Source: DATKPC01 sp035524275
GTDB lineage: Bacteria; Pseudomonadota; Gammaproteobacteria; Burkholderiales; Burkholderiaceae_F
Reading direction: 5' to 3'
DNA: 57,417 nucleotides
Assembly: GCA_035524275.1 (NCBI GenBank)
Contig: DATKPC010000102.1
Location: forward strand, 1-57,417
The notes below the pieces were generated by a model that searched no databases, was not told the DNA's origin, and saw nothing but the letters and a program-made list of their open reading frames with translations. Numbering within the stretch: the first letter of the stretch is position 1; every line of letters begins with the position of its first letter. The position numbers were made by a program, and so were the translations under genes. Shown piece after piece: positions 41,542 through 49,960 of the stretch.

Positions 41542-41894
41542 AGCGTTCCGCCGACGTCGTCCGCATCGTGCTGGCGGCGCTCGCCGTTGCCGCCGCGAGC
41601 GCCGTGGGCGCCGCGACGGCCGCCGCCACCGCCGCGCCCAGCGCGGAGGACCGGGCGGCGCTCGAGCAGTCGCATGTCATCGGCAACCGCGAGCTGCCGA
41701 AGGTCCTGTACATCGTGCCGTGGAAGCGTCCGGCGCCCGGCGACCTGTCCGGCCGCCCGATCGAGAGCGTGCTGGACGAGGCGCTGGCGCCGCTCGATCG
41801 CGACGTCTTCCGGCGCCAGATCCGCTACGACGCGCAGGTCGAGGCGCCGCCGGTGTCGCCGGCCCCGGTCGCCACGGTGCCGGCGCCGAAGTGA
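41538..41894 (+). CDS. Short periplasmic protein of unknown function
   Basis: 118 residues from ATG 41538 (AAGGAG upstream, ATGA overlap with the previous gene). A signal peptide (about 1-30) is followed by a small domain with VIGNRELPKVLYIVPWKR and DEALAPLDRDVFRRQIRYD, and a Pro-rich tail. No family is recognised. The KVLYIVPWK segment looks like a beta strand for docking. Confidence 0.75.
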   Translation: MKRSADVVRIVLAALAVAAASAVGAATAAATAAPSAEDRAALEQSHVIGNRELPKVLYIVPWKRPAPGDLSGRPIESVLDEALAPLDRDVFRRQIRYDAQVEAPPVSPAPVATVPAPK

Positions 41895-41958
41895 TGCCAC
41901 CGACGAACCGAACCCCCAACCCCGCAGTGTGCCCGCCGTTGCATTTGGAGATTCAGCA

Positions 41959-42612
41959 ATGAACACCTTCGATTCCGCCGTCAAGTTCTTCCAGGATTGC
42001 GGCCTTTTCATCTATCCGAGCCTGGCGATCCTGGCGCTCGGCCTGTCCGTCGCGATCGAGCGCTTCATCTTCCTCAACAAGGCGCGGACCGAGAACCGGA
42101 AGATGTGGGACCGCATCCAGCCGCTGCTCGCCGGCGGCAACTTCAAGCAGGTGTACGGCTACACGTCGAAGTCGGACTCCGCGATCGGCAAGATCGTCAA
42201 CAACGGGCTCACGCGGCTGCAGAGCGCGCGCCGTCGCGAAGACATCGACGCCGCGATGGAGGAGGGGATGATGGAGATCGTTCCCCGGCTGGAGCGCCGC
42301 ACGCACTACATCGCGACGTTCGCCAATGTCATCACGCTGGTCGGCCTGCTCGGAACGATCACCGGCCTGATCCACGCGTTCACCGCGGTGGCGCAGGTCA
42401 ATGCGTCGGAGAAGGCCGAGCTGCTGTCGGCATCGATCTCCATCGCGATGAACAACACCGCGTTCGCGCTGATGGTCGCGATCCCGTTCCTGCTGATCCA
42501 CGCGTTCCTGCAGGCGCGCACGACGGAGATCGTCGACAGCCTCGAGGCGGCCAAGATCAGCTTCCTCAACATGACGCAGCGCGCGATCCAGGAACCCGCC
42601 GGAGCCCGCTGA
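41959..42612 (+). CDS. MotA/TolQ/ExbB proton-channel family protein
   Basis: 217 residues with three membrane helices (IYPSLAILALGLSVAIERFI; YIATFANVITLVGLLGTITG; ISIAMNNTAFALMVAIPFLL) and the large cytoplasmic loop between helices 1 and 2, as in ExbB/TolQ/AglR. It forms the pentameric channel part of a proton-driven motor. The 64-bp gap before it is the widest in this half of the operon and carries a GGAG site. Confidence 0.93.
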   Translation: MNTFDSAVKFFQDCGLFIYPSLAILALGLSVAIERFIFLNKARTENRKMWDRIQPLLAGGNFKQVYGYTSKSDSAIGKIVNNGLTRLQSARRREDIDAAMEEGMMEIVPRLERRTHYIATFANVITLVGLLGTITGLIHAFTAVAQVNASEKAELLSASISIAMNNTAFALMVAIPFLLIHAFLQARTTEIVDSLEAAKISFLNMTQRAIQEPAGAR

Positions 42613-42613
42613 G

Positions 42614-43114
42614 ATGCGCCTGCGACGCCTACGCAAGCAGCCGGCGGCGCTGGAGATCACCGCGTTCCTGAACCTGATCGTGGTGCTGGTGCCGTTCCTG
42701 CTGTCGACGGCCGTGTTCACGCGGCTGTCGGTGCTCGACCTGACGCTGCCGGCGCAGTCGTCGGCGTTCGACAACCTGAAAGGCGACCTGCAGCTCGAGA
42801 TCGTGATACGCCCGGACTCGCTCGACGTCGGCGACCGCATCGGCGGGCTCATCCAGAGCATTCCGAACGTGAACGGCGGCTACGACGTCCGCGCGCTCTC
42901 GGACGTGATCCAGCAGGTCAAGGCCAAGTACCCGGACAAGACCGAGGCGACGATCCTCGCGCAGGCGACGACGCCCTACGAGGTGCTCGTCGGCGTGATG
43001 GACGCGGTGCGCTCCGGCAAGGTCGCGCAGGGGACGTCGGTCGTCCGCGTCGACATGTTCCCGGACATCTCGGTCGGCGACGCGCCGATCAAGCCGGGCG
43101 AGGGGCGGACATGA
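42614..43114 (+). CDS. ExbD/TolR-family protein lacking the membrane Asp
   Basis: 166 residues with one N-terminal helix (ITAFLNLIVVLVPFLLST) and a periplasmic domain. In ExbD, TolR and MotB relatives the helix carries an essential protonatable Asp, as in the PFIDV of ExbD; here the aligned residue is Asn20 (FLNLI). The ORF is intact and overlaps the second ExbD gene by 4 bp. It is probably a structural partner rather than the proton carrier. Confidence 0.86.
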   Translation: MRLRRLRKQPAALEITAFLNLIVVLVPFLLSTAVFTRLSVLDLTLPAQSSAFDNLKGDLQLEIVIRPDSLDVGDRIGGLIQSIPNVNGGYDVRALSDVIQQVKAKYPDKTEATILAQATTPYEVLVGVMDAVRSGKVAQGTSVVRVDMFPDISVGDAPIKPGEGRT

Positions 43115-43605
43115 ACCTGACACCGCTGCAGCGGCGCGCCGAGCGGCGCGACCGCAACAAGTCGCTCGTCGACCTGAACCTGGTGTCGCTGATCGACGTC
43201 TTCACGATCCTGATCTTCTTCCTGCTGTCCAACAGCACCGAGATCGAGCGGCTGCCCAGCACCCGCGCGATCAAGCTGCCGGAGTCGACCGCGGAGAAGG
43301 CGCCGAAGGAGACGATCGTCGTCGCCGTCAACGACGCCGAGATCCTGGTCCAGGGCCACCGGGTCGCCGCGGTCGCCGACGTGCTGGGCACCGACAACGA
43401 TCTCATCGAGCCGTTGAAGTCGGAGCTCGACGCCGAGGCCGGGCGGCGCGTGATCCGGCCGGAAGACGCCGCGCAGCCGAAGGCGGTCACGATCATGGGG
43501 GACAAGGCGATTCCCTATCGCCTGCTGCGCAAGGTCATGTTCACCTGTGCGCGCGCGAACTTCACCGAAGTTTCGTTCGCGGTTCGAAGGAAGACTGAAG
43601 CGTGA
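43111..43605 (+). CDS. ExbD/TolR-family protein with conserved Asp
   Basis: 164 residues. The helix LVSLIDVFTILIFFLLSNS retains the conserved Asp29 of the proton path. The periplasmic domain (about 50-164) follows, with KETIVVAVNDAEILVQGHRV and MGDKAIPYRLLRKVMFTCAR like other ExbD proteins. Together with the Asn20 paralogue just upstream it would form a heterodimeric shaft within the ExbB-type channel, like AglQ/AglS in Myxococcus. Confidence 0.92.
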   Translation: MNLTPLQRRAERRDRNKSLVDLNLVSLIDVFTILIFFLLSNSTEIERLPSTRAIKLPESTAEKAPKETIVVAVNDAEILVQGHRVAAVADVLGTDNDLIEPLKSELDAEAGRRVIRPEDAAQPKAVTIMGDKAIPYRLLRKVMFTCARANFTEVSFAVRRKTEA

Positions 43606-44729
43606 GTGCGTCCGCGGGAATTTCGTTCCGCACGGCGATCCTGCCGTGGCAAGCCTCGACCGCCGATGACCGGCGGTTCCGCCGGATCCTGTCGCGCGTG
43701 CTGCTCGCGTGCATCGTGTTCGGCCTCGCCCTGCCGTGGATCAAGGTCCACGAACCGGACCGCGAGCAGCCGCCGGAAGTTTCCGCGCGCGTCGCGAAGC
43801 TGCTGCTGGAAACGAAGCCGCCGCCGCCACTTGCAATGAACCGGCCGCAGGCGCAACAGCCGACGCCGGTGACGCCGACGGCCGTGCCGAAGCCGGCGCT
43901 GCCCGACAAGCCGGAGCCGCCGAAGCCGCAGCCGCGCCGGCAGGACGTGCCGAAGCCGAACCAGGCGCCGGTGCCGGAAGCGCGGCGGCCGGAGCCGAAC
44001 AAGCCGCCCGGCGAGATCGCGGAGAACGCGCGGCAGAAGGCCTCCGGGGTCGGGCTGCTCGCGATGAAGGACGAGATCGCCGACCTGCGCGGCGCGCCGA
44101 TGGCGGCGCAGCTGAAGGCGGACATCAAGCCGGGTCCGGGCGTCGGCACCGGCGTGGGCGTCGGCGTGGGCGCGGGCACCGCGCCCGGCGTTCCGGTCCG
44201 CTCGTTGATCACGTCGAACGCGACGAACGGCAGCGGCGGCATCAATACGGCGGGGTACAGCCGCGATACCGGCGGCGGCGGCCTGGCCGGGCGCGCGACG
44301 ACCCTGGTCGAAGGTGTCGCCGGCGGCGGTGGGGGTGGCGGATACGGGGGCGGAGGCGGATTCGCCGGCCGCGGCGGACCGGGCGGTGGCGGCGGTGGGG
44401 GAGGCGGCGCCGACGTGCAGCGCGGCGGCGGCGGCAAGGCGTCGCGCTCGATCGAGGACGTCAAGCTTGTCTTCGAGCGCAACAAGGGGGCGATCTACGC
44501 GATCTACAACCGCGCACTGCGCGAGGATCCGTCGCTCGTCGGCAAGGTCGTGCTGGAACTGAAGATCGCGCCGTCGGGCCAGGTCGTCGAGTGCCACATC
44601 GTCTCGAGCGAGTTGCGGGCAGCCGAACTGGAGCAGAAACTGCTGGGTCGGATCCGGCAGTTCGACTTCGGTGCCAAGGACGTCAATCTCCTGACGATCA
44701 CCTGGCCGCTGGACTTCCTGCCGTCCTGA
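43602..44729 (+). CDS. AgmX/PglI C-terminal domain (TonB-like) protein
   Basis: 375 residues: short cytoplasmic start, one membrane helix (about 29-47), Pro/Lys-rich periplasmic spacer (about 72-135), Gly-rich stretch (about 180-275) and a C-terminal domain (about 285-375: VKLVFERNKGAIYAIYNRAL, GKVVLELKIAPSGQVVECHI, RQFDFG). This C-terminal domain is that of AgmX/GltJ in Myxococcus gliding and related TonB-like proteins. It is expected to transmit force from the motor to the outer-membrane parts. It is the last gene of the operon. Confidence 0.9.
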   Translation: MSASAGISFRTAILPWQASTADDRRFRRILSRVLLACIVFGLALPWIKVHEPDREQPPEVSARVAKLLLETKPPPPLAMNRPQAQQPTPVTPTAVPKPALPDKPEPPKPQPRRQDVPKPNQAPVPEARRPEPNKPPGEIAENARQKASGVGLLAMKDEIADLRGAPMAAQLKADIKPGPGVGTGVGVGVGAGTAPGVPVRSLITSNATNGSGGINTAGYSRDTGGGGLAGRATTLVEGVAGGGGGGGYGGGGGFAGRGGPGGGGGGGGGADVQRGGGGKASRSIEDVKLVFERNKGAIYAIYNRALREDPSLVGKVVLELKIAPSGQVVECHIVSSELRAAELEQKLLGRIRQFDFGAKDVNLLTITWPLDFLPS

Positions 44730-44937
44730 GCGCGCGGGCGGGACGCGGCGAGGAGATTGCCCCTGTTGTGCTGGGGGCGACCCGGCCGGACCTGGGGAGG
44801 TGTACCCGTCCGCATGTCGGGGCCGCCCGCCTGTCGGAACCGCTCACGGCGGGTGATTTATCGCGTTGACTTTGCCTGCGACGGCGGCGACAGTGCGCTC
44901 CGAGGTTCGGTGGAGGAACCGTTCTTCGGAGAAACCG

Positions 44938-45561
44938 GTGCCCAGTGCCCTGCAAGTCCTGCCCTGGATGCTTCTTGGATTGATCGTGGCGACGTTCGCC
45001 GTCCGCCCGATCGCGCGGCGGGTGCTTCCCGCCGACCGGCTGCCCGCGTTCGGCGAGATGCTGGGCGAAATCGGGTTCTGGCTCTTCATGAGCGGAATCC
45101 GGATGATCTTCCTCCTCGGCGGCGCCGTCGTCGTCTTCCTCCTCGTCGGGTTCGTCCTGCCGAAGAGCATCAACGCCGGCATCGACGAGCTCGTGCAGCT
45201 GACCGTCGATCGCGTCGGCGCCGTGGCGGTTCCGGCGGCACTCGCGGCGATCGTCTGGGCCGTCGGCTTCGTCGCCGACATGCGCAACTACTTCCGCCGC
45301 CTGCGGGCGGGTCCGCCGCGCCTCGTGCGGCGCCCCGCGCCGGAGCCGGAATACCGGATCGTCCACACGATCGATCCGCACACCGGGCGGGTCACACGCC
45401 AGCTCGAGGGTCGTCGCACGCGCACGCGGATGACGGTGATGCCCGCGCCGCCGTCGACGCTGCGCGACGACTCGGAGGAGCCGGCGCGCGGCGCCTCGGG
45501 CGCCCGGTCGACCGACGTCGGCCCGGCGACGAACCCGCAGCGCCGCGAGGTCGTCACGTAG
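44938..45561 (+). CDS. Small integral membrane protein of unknown function
   Basis: 207 residues from GTG 44938, with GGAG 6 nt upstream; the open frame extends to TTG 44866. Two or three membrane helices lie at about 7-26, 46-72 and 90-112 (MIFLLGGAVVVFLLVGFVLP, VPAALAAIVWAVGFVAD), then a basic, disordered C-terminus (RRTRTRMTVMP). It is separated from the operon by 208 bp holding TTGACT (44868-44873), so it is likely separately transcribed. Confidence 0.7.
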   Translation: MPSALQVLPWMLLGLIVATFAVRPIARRVLPADRLPAFGEMLGEIGFWLFMSGIRMIFLLGGAVVVFLLVGFVLPKSINAGIDELVQLTVDRVGAVAVPAALAAIVWAVGFVADMRNYFRRLRAGPPRLVRRPAPEPEYRIVHTIDPHTGRVTRQLEGRRTRTRMTVMPAPPSTLRDDSEEPARGASGARSTDVGPATNPQRREVVT

Positions 45562-45570
45562 GCGCCGCTA

Positions 45571-45600
45571 GCGCGACCGGTGCGCGACCGGTGCGCGACG
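45571..45600. repeat. Tandem 11-bp repeat between convergent genes
   Basis: GCGCGACCGGT is repeated about 2.7 times in a row in the 65-bp gap between the membrane protein and the LacI-type gene. It is a simple-sequence repeat with no clear role. Confidence 0.5.
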
Positions 45601-45626
45601 AGTGAGCGGATCCGCGGCGCTCGTGC

Positions 45627-46706
45627 TCAACGCGCCGGCGGCGGCGAGGATTCCCGAATCTGCAGCGTGCACGGAAGGCGCAGGCGAGCGGGTGGCGCCG
45701 ATTCGCCGCGCAGCCGGGCGCTCAACAGCCGCCAGGCCTCCGCGCCGAGCGCATCGATCGGCTGCGCCACGGTGCTGATGTACGGGCGCAGCACCCGCAT
45801 CCAGTCGAAGTCGTCGAAGCCGAGCAGCGCGATGCGGTCCGGAAAGGCGAGGTCGACCGCGCGGATCGCCCTGATCGCGCCGAGCGTCGATTCGTAGGCC
45901 GCGGCGAAGATCGCGCTCGGCCGCTCGCGACGCCGAAGTTCCGGCTCCAGCGCGCCGCGGCAGCTCTCGGCGTCGGACCCGCCGATGACGACGTGCTCGC
46001 GGGCCGCGAGCCCGGCGGCCGCGAGCGCGCGCCGGTAGCCTTCGATGCGTTCGCGGATGTTGGCCAGGTGGTCGCGCGGCACGAGCAGCGCGATGTCGCG
46101 GTGGCCGAGGTCCAGCAGGTGCCGACAGCCGCGTTCGCAGGCGTCGACGTTGTCCGCCAGCACCGTGTCGTAGCCGCCGTCCGCGATCGTGCGGTCGACG
46201 ATCACCATCGGCACGCCGCCGGGTTCCAGCCCGCGGATCGGCGGCAGCGCGTCCTCGGTGGGCGCGAAGACCAGCCCGTCGATCCGGCGTGCCAGCAGCG
46301 CCCGCGTTCGCTCCTCCTCGCGCGCCGGGTCGTTCGTCGAGTCGACGAGGAGCACCTGGTAGCCGCCGGCGGCCGCGAGGCCCTCGATGCGTTGGACCAT
46401 CGCGGCAAAGAACGGATTCGTCAGGTCGGGAACGACGATGCCGATCGTCGCGGTCCGGCGCCGGCGCAGGCCGGACGCGAGCAGGTTCGGTTGGTAGCCG
46501 AGCGCCGCGACGGCCTCCAGGACGCGGCGGCGGCGATCCTCGGCGACCGGACGACGACCGGTCAGGACGTTCGAGACCGTCGCCATCGCGACGCCGGCGC
46601 GCCGCGCGACGTCGCGGATGGTCGGCACGCGTGCCGCGGGGTCTTCGCTTCGAAGGGTCATCGACGATTGCAGGCGCAACCGCTCGTGCGCGCGAGCCGG
46701 GGACAT
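45627..46706 (-). CDS. LacI-family transcriptional regulator
   Basis: 359 residues. The N-terminal helix-turn-helix (TIRDVARRAGVAMATVSNVL, hinge NLLASGLRRRRT) is followed by a periplasmic-binding-protein-like sensor domain (IGIVVPDLTNPFFAAMVQRI; FDDFDWMRVLRPYISTVAQP). An in-frame Met at codon 16 (46661) is an alternative start; neither has a clear ribosome site. It is divergent from a HAD phosphatase gene, its most likely target. The inducer is probably a sugar or sugar phosphate, inferred from the family. Confidence 0.93.
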   Translation of the reverse strand: MSPARAHERLRLQSSMTLRSEDPAARVPTIRDVARRAGVAMATVSNVLTGRRPVAEDRRRRVLEAVAALGYQPNLLASGLRRRRTATIGIVVPDLTNPFFAAMVQRIEGLAAAGGYQVLLVDSTNDPAREEERTRALLARRIDGLVFAPTEDALPPIRGLEPGGVPMVIVDRTIADGGYDTVLADNVDACERGCRHLLDLGHRDIALLVPRDHLANIRERIEGYRRALAAAGLAAREHVVIGGSDAESCRGALEPELRRRERPSAIFAAAYESTLGAIRAIRAVDLAFPDRIALLGFDDFDWMRVLRPYISTVAQPIDALGAEAWRLLSARLRGESAPPARLRLPCTLQIRESSPPPAR

Positions 46707-46756
46707 CGACGCGCCAATGTATCATCGACCGATCCGCGAGACGACGAACGAGCACG

Positions 46757-47440
46757 ATGCCGACGCAGTGCGCCGCGAAGCCATGCGCCTACCTGTTCGA
46801 CATGGACGGGACGCTGGTCGACAACATGGGCTACCACACCGAGGCGTGGATCGAGTTCTTCCGCCGGCACGGTCGCCAGATCGATCCTCAGGCGTTCTTC
46901 ATCGACACGGCCGGCCGCCAAGGGCGCGAGATCATCCGCGACTATTGCGGACCCGAGTTGGACGACGCGGCCTGCGGGGCGCTGCTCGACGAGAAGGAGC
47001 GGGTCTACCGCGAGATGTACGGCCCGCATCGGCGCGTCCTTCCGGGGCTGCGCGAGTTCATCGGCGAGGCGCGTCGTCGCGACATCGTGCTGGCCGTCGG
47101 CACCTCGGCGCCCGACGAGAACATCGCCTTCACGCTCGATGGACTCGCGTTGCGCGACTGCTTCCAGGTGGTCGTCGGCGCCGCCGACGTGACCCGCGGC
47201 AAGCCCGCTCCCGACGTGTTCCTGACCGCCGCGCAGCGCTGCGGCGTGGCGCCCGCCGACTGCATCGTGTTCGAGGATGCGCCGCTCGGCGTCGAGGCGG
47301 CGCGCCATGCCGGGATGCGGGCCGTCGTGCTGACGACCACGATGCCGGCCGAAGCCTTCGCGGGCTTCGACAACGTCATCGCGTTCGGACGCGACTTCGA
47401 CGAACTCGGGCGCGGCTATTTCGCGTCGCGCGCCTGCTGA
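46757..47440 (+). CDS. HAD-superfamily phosphatase / beta-phosphoglucomutase-like
   Basis: 227 residues. Motif I YLFDMDGTLVDN with the nucleophilic Asp, a helical cap, motif II (GTSAP), motif III Lys (GKPAPDVFL) and motif IV (VFEDAPLGVEAA) are all present. The class suggests a sugar-phosphate phosphatase or mutase. Divergent pairing with a LacI regulator across 50 bp supports a carbohydrate role. The methyltransferase gene follows after 4 bp. Confidence 0.9.
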   Translation: MPTQCAAKPCAYLFDMDGTLVDNMGYHTEAWIEFFRRHGRQIDPQAFFIDTAGRQGREIIRDYCGPELDDAACGALLDEKERVYREMYGPHRRVLPGLREFIGEARRRDIVLAVGTSAPDENIAFTLDGLALRDCFQVVVGAADVTRGKPAPDVFLTAAQRCGVAPADCIVFEDAPLGVEAARHAGMRAVVLTTTMPAEAFAGFDNVIAFGRDFDELGRGYFASRAC

Positions 47441-47444
47441 GCCG

Positions 47445-48212
47445 ATGGCCACGATCCACGCCGCCGCCGCCACCGGCTTTGCCGCCGAGGCGCAGGCCTA
47501 CGCCCGCGGGCGCCCGGAATATCCGGTCGCGTTGCACGACTGGCTCGCGAACGTGCTTGGGGTGGGGCCCGGCCGCAGCGTCGTCGACCTGGGCGCAGGA
47601 ACGGGCAAGTTCACGAAGCTCCTCGTGGCGTCCGGCGCCGATGTCTCGGCGATCGAACCGGTCGACGAGATGCGCGCGCTGCTGGCGCGCAACCTGCCCG
47701 CGGTACGGACGCTCGCGGGCACTGCGCAATCGATGCCGATCGCGGAGGCAGCGGCCGATGCGGTCGTTTGCGCGCAGGCTTTCCATTGGTTCGCCGAGGT
47801 CGCCGCGCTGCGCGAGATCCACCGCGTCCTGAAGCCCGGCGGCGCGCTGGGCCTCGTCTGGAACGTCCGCGACGCGTCGGTCGACTGGGTCCGCCGCATC
47901 ACCGAGATCATTTCGCCCTACGAGGGCGACGCGCCGCGCCACCACAAGGGGGAATGGCGAAAGCCGTTCGATAGCGGCCTTTTCTCGCCGCTCGAGGCGT
48001 CGACGTTCCGCCACGAGCATGTCGGGCCGCCGCGCGAGGTGATCCTCGACCGCTTCCTGTCGGTGAGCTTCATCGCGGCGCTGCCGGCGGCCGAAAAGGA
48101 CCTCGTCGCGCAACGGCTTTCAGAACTGGCGGCGACCCACCCGGACTTGCGTGGCCGCGACGCGATCGCGTTTCCCTACGTGACCGAGGCCTACGTTTGC
48201 CGCCGCGCGTGA
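47445..48212 (+). CDS. Class I SAM-dependent methyltransferase
   Basis: 255 residues. The SAM-binding loop is VVDLGAGTGKFTKLL, followed by the acidic residue in SAIEPVDEMRALL and the core AEAAADAVVCAQAFHWF, with HRVLKPGGALGLVWNVRD. It resembles UbiE/tellurite-type small-molecule methyltransferases. Its position 4 bp after the HAD gene and before a DsbA-like gene suggests one transcript. The substrate is unknown. Confidence 0.9.
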   Translation: MATIHAAAATGFAAEAQAYARGRPEYPVALHDWLANVLGVGPGRSVVDLGAGTGKFTKLLVASGADVSAIEPVDEMRALLARNLPAVRTLAGTAQSMPIAEAAADAVVCAQAFHWFAEVAALREIHRVLKPGGALGLVWNVRDASVDWVRRITEIISPYEGDAPRHHKGEWRKPFDSGLFSPLEASTFRHEHVGPPREVILDRFLSVSFIAALPAAEKDLVAQRLSELAATHPDLRGRDAIAFPYVTEAYVCRRA

Positions 48213-48216
48213 AGCC

Positions 48217-48861
48217 ATGAACATCGATTTCGTTTCCGACGTCGCGTGCCCGTGGTGTGCGGTCGGGCTCAACGCGCTCGAGATCGCGTTGGCGCGCGTT
48301 GCCGAACTCGTGCGCCCCACCGTGCATTTCCAGCCCTTCGAGCTCAATCCGTCGATGGCACCGGAGGGCGAGGACGCCGACGAATACCTCACGCGCAAGT
48401 ATGGAATCTCGGCGGTGCAACTGCAGCAGAACCGGCAGGTACTGCGGGAACGCGGCGCCTCGGTCGGATTCATCTTCGGCGAGCGCACTCGGGTCTGGAA
48501 CACGTTCGATGCGCATCGGCTGCTGTACTGGGCCGGACTGCAGCCGCGCGGCCAGCGCGAACTGAAGCATGCGCTGCTGCTCGCCTATCACACGCGCGGC
48601 GAAAACCCCGCGGCGCCCGGCGTCCTGCAGCGCGCCGCCGAGGCGGCTGGCCTCGATGCCGCGGCAGCGGCCGACGTCATCGGGTCCGGCCGGTTCGCCG
48701 ACGAGGTGCGCGAGCGCGAGGCGCATTTCCATGCGCTCGGCATTCATTCGGTGCCGTCGATCATCATCGACGATCGACACCTGATCCAGGGCGGCCAGCC
48801 GCCCGAGGTCTTCGAGCGGGCATTGCGGCAACTCGCGACCGCCGCGTCCGGTGCGCCGTAG
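48217..48861 (+). CDS. DsbA-family (FrnE-like) oxidoreductase
   Basis: 214 residues without a signal peptide, so cytosolic. The active site C11-P-W-C14 (DVACPWCAVGLN) and helical insert match FrnE/2-hydroxychromene-isomerase-like DsbA proteins, with the cis-Pro near HSVPSIIID and GGQPPEVFERAL at the end. It begins 4 bp after the methyltransferase. It probably acts in thiol redox or stress responses. Confidence 0.9.
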   Translation: MNIDFVSDVACPWCAVGLNALEIALARVAELVRPTVHFQPFELNPSMAPEGEDADEYLTRKYGISAVQLQQNRQVLRERGASVGFIFGERTRVWNTFDAHRLLYWAGLQPRGQRELKHALLLAYHTRGENPAAPGVLQRAAEAAGLDAAAAADVIGSGRFADEVREREAHFHALGIHSVPSIIIDDRHLIQGGQPPEVFERALRQLATAASGAP

Positions 48862-48910
48862 CCCGGCGACATCGCGAGAGCTTGGCGCGCGGGTCCGAGC
48901 GCCTCGACTG

Positions 48911-48924
48911 CTGATCTTCATCAA
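48911..48924 (+). promoter_or_regulatory. FNR/ANR-like box upstream of the universal stress protein gene
   Basis: CTGATCTTCATCAA matches the FNR consensus TTGAT-N4-ATCAA at 9 of 10 defined positions. TTAAAT at 48977-48982 is a possible -10; that would put the box about 70 bp upstream of the start, a usual class I position. Low-oxygen control of universal stress proteins by FNR/ANR is well known. Confidence 0.5.
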
Positions 48925-49053
48925 GCCGCGCGTGGCCGCGTCACGGGCGCGACGCGCACGCCACCGCGGCTAGTGATTAAATAGGACCTGCGGAGCGGGC
49001 CAGCGCGCCAAGGCCATGTCGGCTGCCGCGTCGGCCCCGATGGAGGCGTGACG

Positions 49054-49878
49054 ATGGGATTGAAGCACCTGATCGTGCACCTGGATGGCACGGCGCGCTG
49101 CGCGCGCCGCGTCGAGCTCGCGGTCGGCATCGCGCGCAAGCACGGTGCGCGCCTGCTGGGTGTTTTCGCGCAGTTCGGCGCCGAGGAGCGCGTCGGTTAC
49201 ATCGCGAACTGGCCGCCGAAGGAGTACGCGCAGGCGGCCGCAGCCAGCCGCGCGGCATTCGAGGCCGCCTGTGCCGGCGTGCCGGACTTCGGCTGGGTCG
49301 ACGCGAACTGCGGCAGCGAGGCCGAGATCGTGCGTCGCGTGACGGATCTGGCGCGTCACGTCGACCTGGTGGTCTTCGGCCAGCACGACGAGACGCAACC
49401 GGTCCTGGTGCCGCCCTCGCTGGCGCTCGACGTCGTGCTGCACGCGGGGCGGCCGGTGCTGGTGATTCCGTACATCGGCGATTTTCGCGATCCGGGACAG
49501 CGGCCACTGATCGCGTGGAAGGACTCGCGCGAGTCCGCCCGCGCGCTCAACGATGCATTGCCGCTGATGGCCGGCGCGTCATCGGCGCATCTGCTGGCGA
49601 TCGCCCGGGAGCGCGGTGCGGCCGAGGCCGCCTGTTCGGCCGCGCAATTGCACTTGCGCTGCCACGGTATCGACGTCGCAACCGAGGCCTTCCCGCTCGA
49701 CGAGGACGACGGTGTCGCGGTGATGGACCTGTTGCTGAATCGCGCCGCGGATCGCTCGGCGGATTTGCTCGTCATGGGCGCGCGAGGCTCGATCGCCGGC
49801 CTGCCGATCGGCTCGCGCGGCGCGGGCACGCGACATATCCTGCAGCACATGACCCTGCCGGTCCTGATGTCAAACTGA
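49054..49878 (+). CDS. Universal stress protein (tandem UspA domains)
   Basis: 274 residues with two UspA-like halves. The second ends with LLVMGARGSIAGLPIGSRGA and TRHILQHMTLPVLMS, the UspA nucleotide-binding signature (GxxG-x9-GS-type). ATG 49054 has GGAG 10 nt upstream; GTG 49048 is too close to that site. An FNR-like box lies about 130 bp upstream. Confidence 0.92.
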   Translation: MGLKHLIVHLDGTARCARRVELAVGIARKHGARLLGVFAQFGAEERVGYIANWPPKEYAQAAAASRAAFEAACAGVPDFGWVDANCGSEAEIVRRVTDLARHVDLVVFGQHDETQPVLVPPSLALDVVLHAGRPVLVIPYIGDFRDPGQRPLIAWKDSRESARALNDALPLMAGASSAHLLAIARERGAAEAACSAAQLHLRCHGIDVATEAFPLDEDDGVAVMDLLLNRAADRSADLLVMGARGSIAGLPIGSRGAGTRHILQHMTLPVLMSN

Positions 49879-49960
49879 TGCGAACGCCGCTCGAATCGCG
49901 ACGACGTCGACGCCTATGGCCGAGCGGAATCGAATTTCGGTGGCATGTGGATTTCCATTG

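Larger units (their letters stand above)
27111..44729 (+). other. 17-gene operon: envelope redox module plus proton-driven TPR/ExbBD/AgmX module
   Basis: All genes point the same way. Neighbour spacings in order are +43, -4, -16, +17, +13, -4, -14, +13, +20, -20, -14, -4, +64, +1, -4 and -4 bp. That tightness implies one transcript with extensive translational coupling. No internal terminator hairpin with a T-tract is apparent. Nearly every product carries a signal peptide, lipobox or membrane helix. The joint function is inferred, not known. Confidence 0.75.
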
